From Ga0077527 sp945862135 (GTDB lineage Bacteria > Pseudomonadota > Gammaproteobacteria > Burkholderiales > SG8-41), in assembly GCA_964203275.1 (NCBI GenBank), contig CAXNMF010000001.1:62001-126000 (forward strand): 64,000 nucleotides of DNA, in the 5' to 3' direction. Below the pieces are notes generated by a model, which was given only the letters and a program-made list of their open reading frames with translations, was not told where the DNA came from and did no database searches. Below, one piece after another: positions 52,522 through 60,255 of this stretch. Numbering within the stretch: position 1 is the stretch's first letter; every line of letters starts with the position of its first letter. Position numbers and translations under genes: made by a program.

Positions 52522-52550
52522 TTATTGTTTAATAACAATAATTTATTGTG
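52522..52550. repeat. Overlapping inverted repeats between carrier and carboxyltransferase genes
   Basis: TTATTGTT-TAAT-AACAATAA (52522-52541) is a perfect 8-bp inverted repeat. The same right arm pairs with the next TTATTGT (ACAATAA-T-TTATTGT, to about 52549), so two mutually exclusive hairpins or a triple binding site exist. Confidence 0.6.
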
Positions 52551-52597
52551 TAAGCGTGCGCTCGCTATGTTGTGCGAAGTATCTACTTACTTTTGCC

Positions 52598-52819
52598 TCA
52601 TTCTTCGATAATGGCGACGACCTGGCCCTCGGATACCGGGTCTTTTTCCTTGACCAGAATTTCCTTTACCGTGCCACCATCTTCGGTAATCACAGGGATT
52701 TCCATTTTCATGGATTCAATGACGATCAACACATCTCCACCTTCCACCTTGTCACCCGGCTTGGCTTTCAGTTGCCAGACAGTGCCAGTAATTTCGGATT
52801 TGACTTCAATGCGAGCCAT
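52598..52819 (-). CDS. Stand-alone biotin carboxyl carrier protein
   Basis: A 73-residue single biotinyl domain. The biotin attachment site is Lys38 in VIESMKMEIPV. The halves around it (TGTVWQLKAKPGDKVEGGDV and GTVKEILVKEKDPVSEGQVV) form the flattened beta barrel. It carries carboxybiotin between the carboxylase (47927-49276) and the two carboxyltransferases. It is the first gene of the operon, with GAGGAG before the ATG and its own promoter (52859-52887). Confidence 0.95.
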   Translation of the reverse strand: MARIEVKSEITGTVWQLKAKPGDKVEGGDVLIVIESMKMEIPVITEDGGTVKEILVKEKDPVSEGQVVAIIEE

Positions 52820-52858
52820 GGTCGTACTCCTCGGGTTGGGTCGAATAATAAGTAACTG

Positions 52859-52887
52859 ATGCTAGTCCCAGCCATTTTTGTTGTCAA
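52859..52887 (-). promoter_or_regulatory. Promoter of the carboxylase operon
   Basis: Minus strand: TTGACA (52887-52882), 17-base spacer, TAGCAT (52864-52859). The -35 is inside the left arm of the shared inverted repeat, so a bound regulator would block it. Confidence 0.6.
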
Positions 52888-52902
52888 GAAGATTGTTGAC
52901 AA
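52881..52902. promoter_or_regulatory. Operator-like inverted repeat shared by the divergent promoters
   Basis: TTGTCAA (52881-52887), 8 bases, TTGACAA (52896-52902): a perfect inverted repeat. It can also be read as a direct repeat of TTGTTGNCAA (52878-52887 and 52893-52902). Each arm contains one -35 box. The neighbouring GntR protein is the obvious ligand. Confidence 0.6.
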
Positions 52903-52924
52903 TCCTACAATGTGCCCGTATCTT
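52896..52924 (+). promoter_or_regulatory. Promoter of the gntR-family regulator
   Basis: TTGACA (52896-52901), 17-base spacer, TATCTT (52919-52924). The start would be near 52931, only a few bases before ATG 52935, so the mRNA may be nearly leaderless unless ATG 52971 is used. Confidence 0.55.
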
Positions 52925-52934
52925 GGAATCCATT

Positions 52935-53660
52935 ATGACTACCCTCGGCCATCTACCGTCGACCGACCTGATGACGAATCTGCGGATAGACACCCCGTTG
53001 ACGCAATCGCTGCCAGAACAAATTGCGAATCAGTTGTCCACACGCATCGTCTCCGGCGCCTATGCACCGGGTCAGCGCATCATGGAGCAGATGGTGGCAG
53101 CGGAATTCGAAGTCAGCCGTGGCCCCGTGCGGGAGGCACTTCGACTTCTTGAAAAAGAAGGACTGGTCATCATCCTCGCCCGCCGCGGCGCCCAAGTCAC
53201 CAATCCGACCATCGAAGAGGTCAATGAAATCTTCGATATCCGCGCCATGCTTAACGGACTCCGCGACCGTTTGATCGCTGAAAGCCCGCAACGTGATGCG
53301 CTGTTACCGCTGATTGAAGAGGACATCAAACGTCTTGTGCAGGCAGCCGAGTTGCTGGACCAAGGTGAGGAATACATAGAAACCGTTACTCGGCTGAACC
53401 GTCTGTTGACGCAGGCGGCCGGCAATCGCCGCCTGCAGACCATTCTCGGTTCACTGGCGGTGCAGACCGTGCGTTACACGCGCCTCGGATTGTCTTCAGC
53501 AGACCGCCGCAGACAATCTGTCCGTCACTGGCAGGGTTTGCTGCAAGCAATTCGCGATGGCGATGGTGATGCAGCAGAACGAATTGCCCGCCAACGCGTC
53601 ATCGATTCACGTGATGCGGCGGTGGAATTGCTGCGTGCCCAGGTCACGGCCGCCGCTTGA
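52935..53660 (+). CDS. GntR-family transcriptional regulator (FadR/FCD type)
   Basis: A 241-residue regulator. The N-terminal winged helix (about residues 25-90) includes IANQLSTRIVSGAYAPGQRI, EFEVSRGPVREALRLLEKEGLV (part) and a wing ARRGAQVTNP. The C-terminal all-helical ligand-binding domain is FCD-like (IEEVNEIFDIRAMLNGL, then helices to the end), though its metal-binding His residues are not obvious. It lies divergent from the carboxylase operon and faces an inverted repeat over both promoters, so it probably controls the operon and itself in response to the pathway substrate or its CoA ester. ATG 52971 is an alternative start. Confidence 0.9.
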   Translation: MTTLGHLPSTDLMTNLRIDTPLTQSLPEQIANQLSTRIVSGAYAPGQRIMEQMVAAEFEVSRGPVREALRLLEKEGLVIILARRGAQVTNPTIEEVNEIFDIRAMLNGLRDRLIAESPQRDALLPLIEEDIKRLVQAAELLDQGEEYIETVTRLNRLLTQAAGNRRLQTILGSLAVQTVRYTRLGLSSADRRRQSVRHWQGLLQAIRDGDGDAAERIARQRVIDSRDAAVELLRAQVTAAA

Positions 53661-53748
53661 GCTATTGGTTGTGCAGCCCATGGCTGCCGCTTAAGATACG
53701 GCTCCGTTCTTCCGGAAATTCCGGAACCCTGAATCCCATAAAAACCCG

Positions 53749-54453
53749 ATGCCCGTGCCGCTGATAAAAAGCCTGTTGATACACGTCGGCTGTGCGATAT
53801 TGTTTGCGCTGAGCCTGAGAGTAAGTGCAGCAACGCCTACAGCGGAACCTGCGTTCGTGCCGCGCGACGAGGCGGCCGGTGATGTTTCGTGGACACGATT
53901 CCGCGACCGTCTGCTCACGGCAATCCAGCAGCGTGACCGCAAGTTCGTTCTGGGTATTGTCGATCGCAATGTGCGTAACGGACTTGAGCGTCCGCGCGGC
54001 ATGGAGGAATTCATGCGGCAATGGGAGCCTGATGCCGACGACGGTCCGCTTTGGCGGGAACTGCCACGGGCCTTGCATCTGGCAGCCGCTTATTACCGCC
54101 ATGATCATATGCCGCGCAGCCTGTGCGCACCTTATGTATTGCCGCAATGGCCCAAGGATATCGATCCGCATGATTATGGCGCCATTACGGCTAGGCAGAC
54201 CGAAGTCCGCGTTGAGCCTTCAGGCAGTGCAGCGGTTCAGAGCACGCTGGGCCATGTCATCGTACGTGTCACCGATTGGGAGGTTGCTGATCGTGATGCC
54301 GAAATCAAGCAGAAATGGGTCAAGATCCGGACGCAGGAGCGCGACGGTTACATCCCGGAAGAACATATACGCAGCCCGATCGAGCATCTGGCGTGTTTTC
54401 GCAAGAGTGAAAACGGCTGGCGCCTGACTTCCTTTCTCGCCGCTGGCGAATAA
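53749..54453 (+). CDS. Secreted hypothetical protein
   Basis: A 234-residue protein not recognised as a named family. An N-terminal signal peptide (SLLIHVGCAILFALSLRVSAA) indicates export. The middle (VSWTRFRDRLLTAIQQRDRKFVLGIVDRN) is helical and resembles small periplasmic domains; the C-terminal region (VRVTDWEVADRDAEIKQKWVKIRTQERDGYIPEEHIRSP, in part) looks like an SH3-like beta domain that could bind peptidoglycan. Two cysteines could pair. It lies 12 bases upstream of the glycerophosphodiesterase gene and is probably co-transcribed with it. Confidence 0.75.
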   Translation: MPVPLIKSLLIHVGCAILFALSLRVSAATPTAEPAFVPRDEAAGDVSWTRFRDRLLTAIQQRDRKFVLGIVDRNVRNGLERPRGMEEFMRQWEPDADDGPLWRELPRALHLAAAYYRHDHMPRSLCAPYVLPQWPKDIDPHDYGAITARQTEVRVEPSGSAAVQSTLGHVIVRVTDWEVADRDAEIKQKWVKIRTQERDGYIPEEHIRSPIEHLACFRKSENGWRLTSFLAAGE

Positions 54454-54465
54454 TTTGGGTGCAGC

Positions 54466-55443
54466 ATGCGCCGATTTTTTGCTGCAGCTGCATTGCTGAT
54501 GTTCACTGGTTTCGCATCAGGCCTGGATCTTCAGGGTCATCGAGGGGCCCGAGGATTGCTTCCGGAAAACACACTGCCGGCATTTGCGCAGGCACTGACC
54601 ATCGGCGTCACCACACTCGAACTCGATACAGCGGTGACAAAAGACGGCGTGATCGTGGTCAGCCACGACGCCACACTCAACCCCGACATCACGCGCGGAC
54701 CTGACGGTTTATGGCTGAAACGCGATGATCTTGCGATTCATCAGCTCAATTTTGCCGAACTGCAGCAATATGACGTCGGCCGCATCCGTCCCCGCTCAGG
54801 CTATTCACGGCGCTTTCCCCAACAGCAGGCTGTTGACGGCACGCGCATACCGCGACTGGACGACGTATTCGCGCTGGCCGTACGTGCCGGCAATGATCAG
54901 GTGCGTTTCAACATTGAAACCAAAATTTCCCCCGAGCATCCCCAACGTACGTTGCCGCCGGAGGAGTTCGCGCACGCACTGATTGCACTGATACGCTTGG
55001 AAAAACTCGAATCCAGGGTCACCATCCAATCCTTTGACTGGCGCACGCTGAAGACCGTGCAACAGGAAGAACCGCAGATCGACACAGTCTATCTTTCAGT
55101 CCAGCAATCCTGGCAGGACAACATCCGCGCAAGCGCTTCATCATCGCCATGGACTGCAGATACACATATCAGTCAGTTCAGCGGCTCACTGCCAAAACTG
55201 GTGCAGGCGGCCGGCGGCGCAATTTGGTCGCCTTATTTCGGCGACGTGACTGCAGCTGCCGTGGACGAAGCCCGACGGCTCGGACTGAAAGTGGTGGTGT
55301 GGACCGTCAACGAAGAAGCGGACATGGCGCGGATGATCGAACTCGGCGTCGACGGCATCATCTCGGATTATCCCGACCGGCTGCGACGGGTTGCGGCGGC
55401 GCGGGGCTTACCTCTACCCGCGCCGAACCCCGTCAGTCCCTGA
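54466..55443 (+). CDS. Secreted glycerophosphodiester phosphodiesterase
   Basis: A 325-residue GDPD TIM-barrel enzyme that hydrolyses glycerophosphodiesters to glycerol-3-phosphate and an alcohol. Residues 1-19 are a signal peptide, so it acts in the periplasm like GlpQ. The catalytic set is visible: LQGHRGARGLLPENTLPAF (first His, Arg, Glu-Asn), ELDTAVTKDGVIVVSHDATLN (part) with Glu, Asp and second His. The C-terminus has VVWTVNEEADMARMIELGVDG and ISDYPDRL. It converges with ccsB. Confidence 0.92.
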   Translation: MRRFFAAAALLMFTGFASGLDLQGHRGARGLLPENTLPAFAQALTIGVTTLELDTAVTKDGVIVVSHDATLNPDITRGPDGLWLKRDDLAIHQLNFAELQQYDVGRIRPRSGYSRRFPQQQAVDGTRIPRLDDVFALAVRAGNDQVRFNIETKISPEHPQRTLPPEEFAHALIALIRLEKLESRVTIQSFDWRTLKTVQQEEPQIDTVYLSVQQSWQDNIRASASSSPWTADTHISQFSGSLPKLVQAAGGAIWSPYFGDVTAAAVDEARRLGLKVVVWTVNEEADMARMIELGVDGIISDYPDRLRRVAAARGLPLPAPNPVSP

Positions 55444-55456
55444 AAAGACCTTCGGC

Positions 55457-56602
55457 TTAGAGCGTGCCGTAGGAATGCAGTCCGGACAGGAACATGTTGA
55501 CGCCGATGAAGGCAAAGGTCGTTACCAGAAGACCGATGATCGCCCACCACGCCAGTACCGGGCCGCGCAGGCCTTTGATCAGACGCATGTGCAGCCATGC
55601 GGCGTAATTCAGCCAGACGATCAATGCCCAGGTTTCCTTCGGGTCCCATGACCAGTAGCCGCCCCAGGCTTCAGCAGCCCACATCGCGCCGAGAATGGTG
55701 GCGATCGTGAAAAACGCGAAGCCGATGGCGATGGCCTTGTACATCACATCGTCCATCACTTCGGCCGGCGGCAGCAGGCGGGTCAGCACACCTTTTTGCG
55801 CCAGCAGATAGGCAATACCAATCATCGCGGCAATCGAGAAAGCCCCGTAACCGACAAAGTTGGCCGGTACATGAATTTTCATCCACCAGGACTGTAATGC
55901 CGGCACCAAGGGCTGGATTTCATGGGCGCCGCGATCAAAGGTGTACCAAAGGATGAAAGCCACCGCGGCCAGAATGATCATCAGCACAAAGGCGCCGAGC
56001 TTGCGTGTGGCGTACCGGCCTTCGTAATAAAGATAGAGCAGCGCGGTAATGATGCAGAACAGCACAAATACTTCGTAAAGATTGCTGATCGGGATGTGGC
56101 CAACGTCGGCGCCGACGAGATAGGACTCGTACCAGCGCACCAGCAGACCGATCAGGCCCATTGCGGTGGCACTCCAGGTCAATCCGGTTGCGGCCTGCGT
56201 CACGCCGTCAGCGCGCGCCAGCAGACCGGCCCAGTAAGCCACACCGGCCATCGCATAGAGAAAACACATCCACATGATTGCAGTCTGGCTGGAGATCAGA
56301 TACTTGAGCAGAAATGCCTGCTCAGCGCGCGCGAGATCGCCCTGATAAAGCGAAATGCTCCAGAGACTGACGCCAATGATGACAACCATCAGTACCCGCA
56401 TGGCCTTCCAATGCCAGCCCAGCCCGGCCATGGAAAGCGCCGTTCCAACGAGAATGGCTTTTTCGTAAATGTCCATGTAATCGCCGTACAGCTTGAGGGC
56501 ATAAACAGCGCCAACAATAAGAGCCACGGCATACAACCAGTCCATCAAGGAAAGACGGCGCAGCCAGGATTGTGATTGCGGGTAATTCTGGGTCAGTTCC
56601 AT
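55457..56602 (-). CDS. ccsB: cytochrome c biogenesis protein CcsB (ResC/CcsA-type heme handler)
   Basis: A 381-residue polytopic inner-membrane protein with about eight helices. The WWD-domain heme motif WGGYWSWDPKETWALIVWL is clear near the C-terminus, with flanking conserved histidines (for example AAWLHMRLIKG and KIHVPANFVGYG). With ResB it forms the System II heme-export and cytochrome c synthetase, attaching heme to CxxCH proteins such as the two cytochromes in this window. It starts 3 bases after resB. In betaproteobacterial annotations this gene is called ccsB or ccsA depending on author. Confidence 0.93.
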   Translation of the reverse strand: MELTQNYPQSQSWLRRLSLMDWLYAVALIVGAVYALKLYGDYMDIYEKAILVGTALSMAGLGWHWKAMRVLMVVIIGVSLWSISLYQGDLARAEQAFLLKYLISSQTAIMWMCFLYAMAGVAYWAGLLARADGVTQAATGLTWSATAMGLIGLLVRWYESYLVGADVGHIPISNLYEVFVLFCIITALLYLYYEGRYATRKLGAFVLMIILAAVAFILWYTFDRGAHEIQPLVPALQSWWMKIHVPANFVGYGAFSIAAMIGIAYLLAQKGVLTRLLPPAEVMDDVMYKAIAIGFAFFTIATILGAMWAAEAWGGYWSWDPKETWALIVWLNYAAWLHMRLIKGLRGPVLAWWAIIGLLVTTFAFIGVNMFLSGLHSYGTL

Positions 56603-56605
56603 GGT

Positions 56606-58660
56606 TCAGCCTTTCACAACGTTGGCAAGGGCGGCTTTGTGACGTTCAAATTCATGTTCGTTTTCCAGGGTCTGGCGGTTAGTTGCCATCGCCAGCAGGA
56701 CGCGACTCTGCGCCGGTTTGACCAGGACCCAGACGCGACGTTCACGGATATACAGCATCGCGAATACGCCCAGCACCAGCAACAGCGAACCGCCATAGAC
56801 GATGTTCTTGCCGGGCGAACGCGTCAGTTGCAGTCCGGAAGCCTTCACTTCTTCATACTGCAGCAGCTGCAGATAAACCGGTGCGCCATAAGCGTAGCTG
56901 TCGCTGATTGAAATCAGGCTATCCCGCACCAGGCGCAAGGTCTGCTCATCAAACGGCGCCGGCGGCAGCTTGGCCCGCTCGCGCGACAGCTGTAAGGCTT
57001 CCAGAGCCACACCTTCCAGGACCTTGATATAGGCGTCAGCGGCTTTTTCGCGATCGGCTGCCGGAATGCCCTTTTCCAGAAACTCTACTACTGAATCCAG
57101 GCCGCGCACCGCAAACAGCTGGAGGACGCGCTCGGCACTTTCCGTCAGGCGTCCGCGCATCTGCTCTGAAACCGTCGACCCGGCAACTGCGTTGCGCGCA
57201 AATCGGCGGGCAATTTCAGGCCAGACCCGCTCATCCAGCAACAGCGCGCGCAGCTGCATATGACTTTCGACGCGGCCCTCGGCATCCAGAGGCAGACGCA
57301 TATAGCGGAAACTCTCGTTGGGTGTCGCGCGTACGCCCGTCAGCAGATACCAAGCTCCATCGAGCTGCAGCGGCAACATGTAATTGCTGAATTCGCGAGC
57401 CTGACCCTGCGCGTCGCGCAGCCGGTACTGAAAACTAGGTCCGACATTGCGCAGGTCTTTTTTCGATTGGTCGGCTGCAGCGGAACCCAGCTGATCCATG
57501 ATTTTTTTCGAAACGCTGGCGGTTTCGACCCGCGAATTTGCGGCGTCGTTTGCAGCCAGGTCTTCAATGTTGAACGGACGGAAATCGGAAAGCTCCAAAC
57601 GTATTTCAGTATCTCCGCTTTTGATGCTGGTCGATTTGTTGACGGCTCCTGCAATATCAAAAGGCGCAGCGCGCGGGGACAGCAGCGGCCAGCCTTTGAG
57701 CTGCATTCGCGTTCCTCCGTCGGCAAAACTGGCCTGATAGATTGCTACGCCTTTGTGAATAAAAGGGTAGTTGACGCGCACCGTGCGTTCGAAGCGCTCG
57801 CCGGTTTCACGGTCAATCACCACGATGTCGCTGGCAAAATCCTTGGGCTGCCCGGTTGAATAGTGATCGATGTGAAATTTGTTCAGCACAATTGTGAATG
57901 GCAGGTCCTGGACAAAATAACCGTCAGCCATGTTCATGAAAATCACACTTGCGCTGCTGCCTTCCGGAATATTGACGTTGCCGCGAAATGACAGATTCGA
58001 AGGTGAAAGGCGGCTCTCCTGCGGCACCTTGCTTTGTGGAATGTCTCTTGTTTCGATGACCTTCTGCCCGGTCAGCTGCAGCAGTTTCAGTGGAATGTTG
58101 CCATCGAGCAGACCGCCAATGCAGATCACGACAATACCGCAGTGGGCAAGCAGATACCCGGCCCGGTGGTAACTGCCGGCCTTGGCTGCAATCAGCGTGT
58201 CCGCACCCGATTCACCTCGGGCTACTGTGCGGAATCGGAAGCCTTGTGAGTGCAAATATTGCGCAACGCGCTCGATGACAGTTGCGGGCGCAGCGGTGAA
58301 TTCATAATCTGCACGATGATGAATATGCTGCAGTGAGCGTTCGGTCGCCTGCTCACGAAAATTGCGCATCTCGCGCAGCATCGCTGGACCGTTTCGGAAG
58401 ATGCACAGGCTGGTCGACAGCACCAGGAAGGTCAGAATCGCCAGAAACCAGGCGGCGTGGTAAACATCGTAAAGGCCTAGGCTCTCAAAAACCGGAAACC
58501 AGAACGGCCCGAACTGGGAAATATAGTTGGCGTAAGGCTCCGCCTGTTTGAGCACGGTACCGACAACCGAGGCAATAGCCAATATTGTCAGCAGGCTGAC
58601 AGCGAAACGCATTGACGACAACAGGTCGTAAATGGCGCGGGCGGGGGAATGCTGGGCCAT
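56606..58660 (-). CDS. resB: cytochrome c biogenesis protein ResB
   Basis: A 684-residue inner-membrane protein with three N-terminal helices (about 15-35, 70-90, 160-180), a very long periplasmic domain (about 200-635) and a last helix near 645 (IVYGGSLLLVLGVFAMLYI). It begins AIYDLLSSMRFAVSLLTILAIASVVGTVLKQ (in part), the ResB signature. It partners CcsB in System II maturation; it is longer than Gram-positive ResB, as usual for betaproteobacteria. It lies downstream of cytochrome c4, with a terminator between. Confidence 0.93.
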   Translation of the reverse strand: MAQHSPARAIYDLLSSMRFAVSLLTILAIASVVGTVLKQAEPYANYISQFGPFWFPVFESLGLYDVYHAAWFLAILTFLVLSTSLCIFRNGPAMLREMRNFREQATERSLQHIHHRADYEFTAAPATVIERVAQYLHSQGFRFRTVARGESGADTLIAAKAGSYHRAGYLLAHCGIVVICIGGLLDGNIPLKLLQLTGQKVIETRDIPQSKVPQESRLSPSNLSFRGNVNIPEGSSASVIFMNMADGYFVQDLPFTIVLNKFHIDHYSTGQPKDFASDIVVIDRETGERFERTVRVNYPFIHKGVAIYQASFADGGTRMQLKGWPLLSPRAAPFDIAGAVNKSTSIKSGDTEIRLELSDFRPFNIEDLAANDAANSRVETASVSKKIMDQLGSAAADQSKKDLRNVGPSFQYRLRDAQGQAREFSNYMLPLQLDGAWYLLTGVRATPNESFRYMRLPLDAEGRVESHMQLRALLLDERVWPEIARRFARNAVAGSTVSEQMRGRLTESAERVLQLFAVRGLDSVVEFLEKGIPAADREKAADAYIKVLEGVALEALQLSRERAKLPPAPFDEQTLRLVRDSLISISDSYAYGAPVYLQLLQYEEVKASGLQLTRSPGKNIVYGGSLLLVLGVFAMLYIRERRVWVLVKPAQSRVLLAMATNRQTLENEHEFERHKAALANVVKG

Positions 58661-58670
58661 GGGTTAGCGA

Positions 58671-58700
58671 CAAAAAAGGGAGACTGCTGCAGTCTCCCTT
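58671..58700 (-). terminator. Rho-independent terminator after cytochrome c4
   Basis: Minus strand: AAGGGAGACTGC and GCAGTCTCCCTT form a 12-bp stem followed by TTTTTT (plus-strand A-run 58672-58677). It is 26 bases past the c4 stop and 11 bases before the resB start, so resB-ccsB expression needs read-through or its own promoter. Confidence 0.85.
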
Positions 58701-58725
58701 GGTCAGCACAAAGGTTGCGAAAGTT

Positions 58726-59388
58726 TCAGCGCAAACCTGCGATGTATTCTGATACGGCCTTAATTTCCTGAGCGCTCATCTTTGCAGCGATCATCCGCAT
58801 CATATGAGCCGGGTCGTTGGCGCGTTGGCCGGAACGAAACGCCGTCAGTTGCGCTGAGGTGTATTCGGCGTGCTGACCAGCGACGCGGGGAAACTGGGCC
58901 GGCATGCCGGCACCGTTCGGTGCGTGGCAGGATGCACAGGCAGCAACACCTTTCGCTTGGATGCCGCCGCGATAAATCGCCTCACCTTGCTTGGCCAATG
59001 CAGCATCTCTGGCGACAAGCGATTTGGGTTTCTGAACTGCAAAGTAAGCTGCGATGTTCTTCATGTCGTCATCCGACAAATTGGCCACCATTCCCGCCAT
59101 CACGCCGTTGTTGCGTTCCGGGGGTTTGCCACCCTGCGACTTGAAGTTGCGCAGCTGCTTGTAGGTGTATTCGGGATGCTGGCCGGCCAGGCTGGGGTTG
59201 GCCGGAATCGCGCTATTGCCGTCAGCCGCATGGCAGGCCATGCAGACCTGATTAACGATGGGCTGGGCTTTGGCCGGATCTCCCTTGATGACGCCTTGCG
59301 CCAAAGCGACCGGCGCGACGAGCGCCACTGCCACTGCGGTCCAAAACCGCAAGTTTTTCAGTTGGCGATTGGTGCGGGGGTGATCCAT
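58726..59388 (-). CDS. diheme cytochrome c4
   Basis: A 220-residue periplasmic two-heme cytochrome. The signal segment is FWTAVAVALVAPVALAQ. Heme motifs are CMACH (near residue 48) and CASCH (near residue 152), one per c-type domain, with distal Met candidates in NNGVMAGMVANLS and PAHMMRMIA. It delivers electrons to terminal oxidases. The position beside resB/ccsB and engB is the typical betaproteobacterial arrangement. Confidence 0.94.
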   Translation of the reverse strand: MDHPRTNRQLKNLRFWTAVAVALVAPVALAQGVIKGDPAKAQPIVNQVCMACHAADGNSAIPANPSLAGQHPEYTYKQLRNFKSQGGKPPERNNGVMAGMVANLSDDDMKNIAAYFAVQKPKSLVARDAALAKQGEAIYRGGIQAKGVAACASCHAPNGAGMPAQFPRVAGQHAEYTSAQLTAFRSGQRANDPAHMMRMIAAKMSAQEIKAVSEYIAGLR

Positions 59389-59479
59389 TACGTACTCCTT
59401 AATCCCACGGTCGGAAGAAAAGGCTTGTATTCTATAGCATTTTGCCCGGCCGACTCCCCAAGGCCATGAGGAAAACCGC

Positions 59480-60073
59480 TTGTCCCTGTTCTCGCAACTC
59501 GAGTTTCGTTATGCCGTCCACCAAATCGCCGACATGCCGTCGGATCAAGGGGCGGAAGTCGCTTTTGCCGGCCGCTCCAACGCCGGCAAGTCCACGGCCA
59601 TCAATGCCTTGGCGAACCGCCGCAAACTGGCCTTTGTCAGTAAAACTCCTGGACGTACCCAGGCCATCAATTTTTTCGACATGGGAAACCATTGTTCATT
59701 GGTTGACCTGCCAGGCTACGGTTATGCCAAAGTCCCCAAACCCGAGCAGGAGCGCTGGGATGCATTAATAAGCACTTACATTACAAACCGTAATTCATTG
59801 ATTTTATTAGTTATTGTTGTTGATTCCAGGCATGGTTTAAAACCTCTGGACTGGCAGATGCTCGATTGGCTGGCACCAACCGGCAAGGCCGTGCACATCC
59901 TGCTGACCAAATCGGACAAGCTCACCCGCCAGGAATCCACAGCCGTGTTGCAGCGAACCGAAGCAGAACTCAAACAGTACCCCGGCGAAGCCACCGCACA
60001 AATTTTTTCCGGTGCCAACAAGACTGGCGTCAAACAGGCACAAGCCGTTGTCGCACGCTGGCTTAAGAAATAA
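59480..60073 (+). CDS. engB: ribosome biogenesis GTPase EngB (YihA/YsxC)
   Basis: A 197-residue GTP-binding protein needed for late 50S assembly. G1 is AGRSNAGKST, G2 TPGRTQ, G3 DLPGYG and G4 TKSD. The start is a TTG at 59480 with GAGGAAAA upstream. Codons between 59762 and 59836 are strongly AT-rich (TTA, ATA, GTT), unlike the rest of the gene. It is followed within bases by the terminator of the opposite-strand RNA candidate, which may also serve as a bidirectional terminator. Confidence 0.93.
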   Translation: MSLFSQLEFRYAVHQIADMPSDQGAEVAFAGRSNAGKSTAINALANRRKLAFVSKTPGRTQAINFFDMGNHCSLVDLPGYGYAKVPKPEQERWDALISTYITNRNSLILLVIVVDSRHGLKPLDWQMLDWLAPTGKAVHILLTKSDKLTRQESTAVLQRTEAELKQYPGEATAQIFSGANKTGVKQAQAVVARWLKK

Positions 60074-60105
60074 AAAACCCCCGGTTAAGGGGAGTAAACC
60101 GGGGG
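60072..60105 (-). terminator. Terminator hairpin of the small RNA
   Basis: Nine-bp perfect GC-rich stem (60078-60086 with 60097-60105) followed on the minus strand by six T (60077-60072). It lies immediately after the engB stop on the other strand. Confidence 0.85.
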
Positions 60106-60180
60106 CGAAGAGCCTTAACTAGCATTAAGGCGCCCGCTCAGGGAGGAGAAGCGGGCGACGGCCTAAGCCATCTTAAATAT
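60072..60180 (-). ncRNA. Candidate three-hairpin small RNA with anti-Shine-Dalgarno loops
   Basis: Between engB and hemB the minus strand folds into three perfect hairpins in series. Hairpin A: CGCCCGCT/AGCGGGCG (60157-60131), loop TCTCCTCCCTG. Hairpin B: GCCTTAA/TTAAGGC (60131-60112). Hairpin C: CCCCCGGTT/AACCGGGGG (60105-60078), loop TACTCCCCTT, followed by TTTTTT, an intrinsic terminator. Loops A and C display CTCCTCCC and CTCCCC, complementary to Shine-Dalgarno sites. TATAGT (minus, 60192-60187) is a possible -10 (weak -35), giving about 109 nt. From memory, this recalls the betaproteobacterial toxic small RNA family; that match is unverified. No ORF is present. Confidence 0.6.
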
Positions 60181-60188
60181 CAGACGAC

Positions 60189-60194
60189 TATAAT
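60189..60194 (+). promoter_or_regulatory. Likely hemB -10 box, overlapping the opposite-strand -10
   Basis: A perfect TATAAT at 60189-60194 on the plus strand, about 61 bases before the hemB ATG; the -35 is poor. The same bases read TATAGT on the minus strand, suggesting a bidirectional promoter for hemB and the small RNA. Confidence 0.45.
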
Positions 60195-60255
60195 TACAAA
60201 TAGTTCCCGTTTCGGCAGAACATCAAAAATCCCTGAATTTCCAAGGTATTAGCCC

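Noticed and set aside
51091..52611. 506-codon plus-strand ORF opposite a carboxyltransferase
   Set aside because: His/Asp-rich shadow translation, antisense to a well-conserved enzyme.
60074..60180. Plus-strand small RNA exposing Shine-Dalgarno-like GGGAGGAG loops
   Set aside because: The hairpins fold on either strand, but only the minus strand has a T-run after the last stem; the plus strand has an A-run before the first one.
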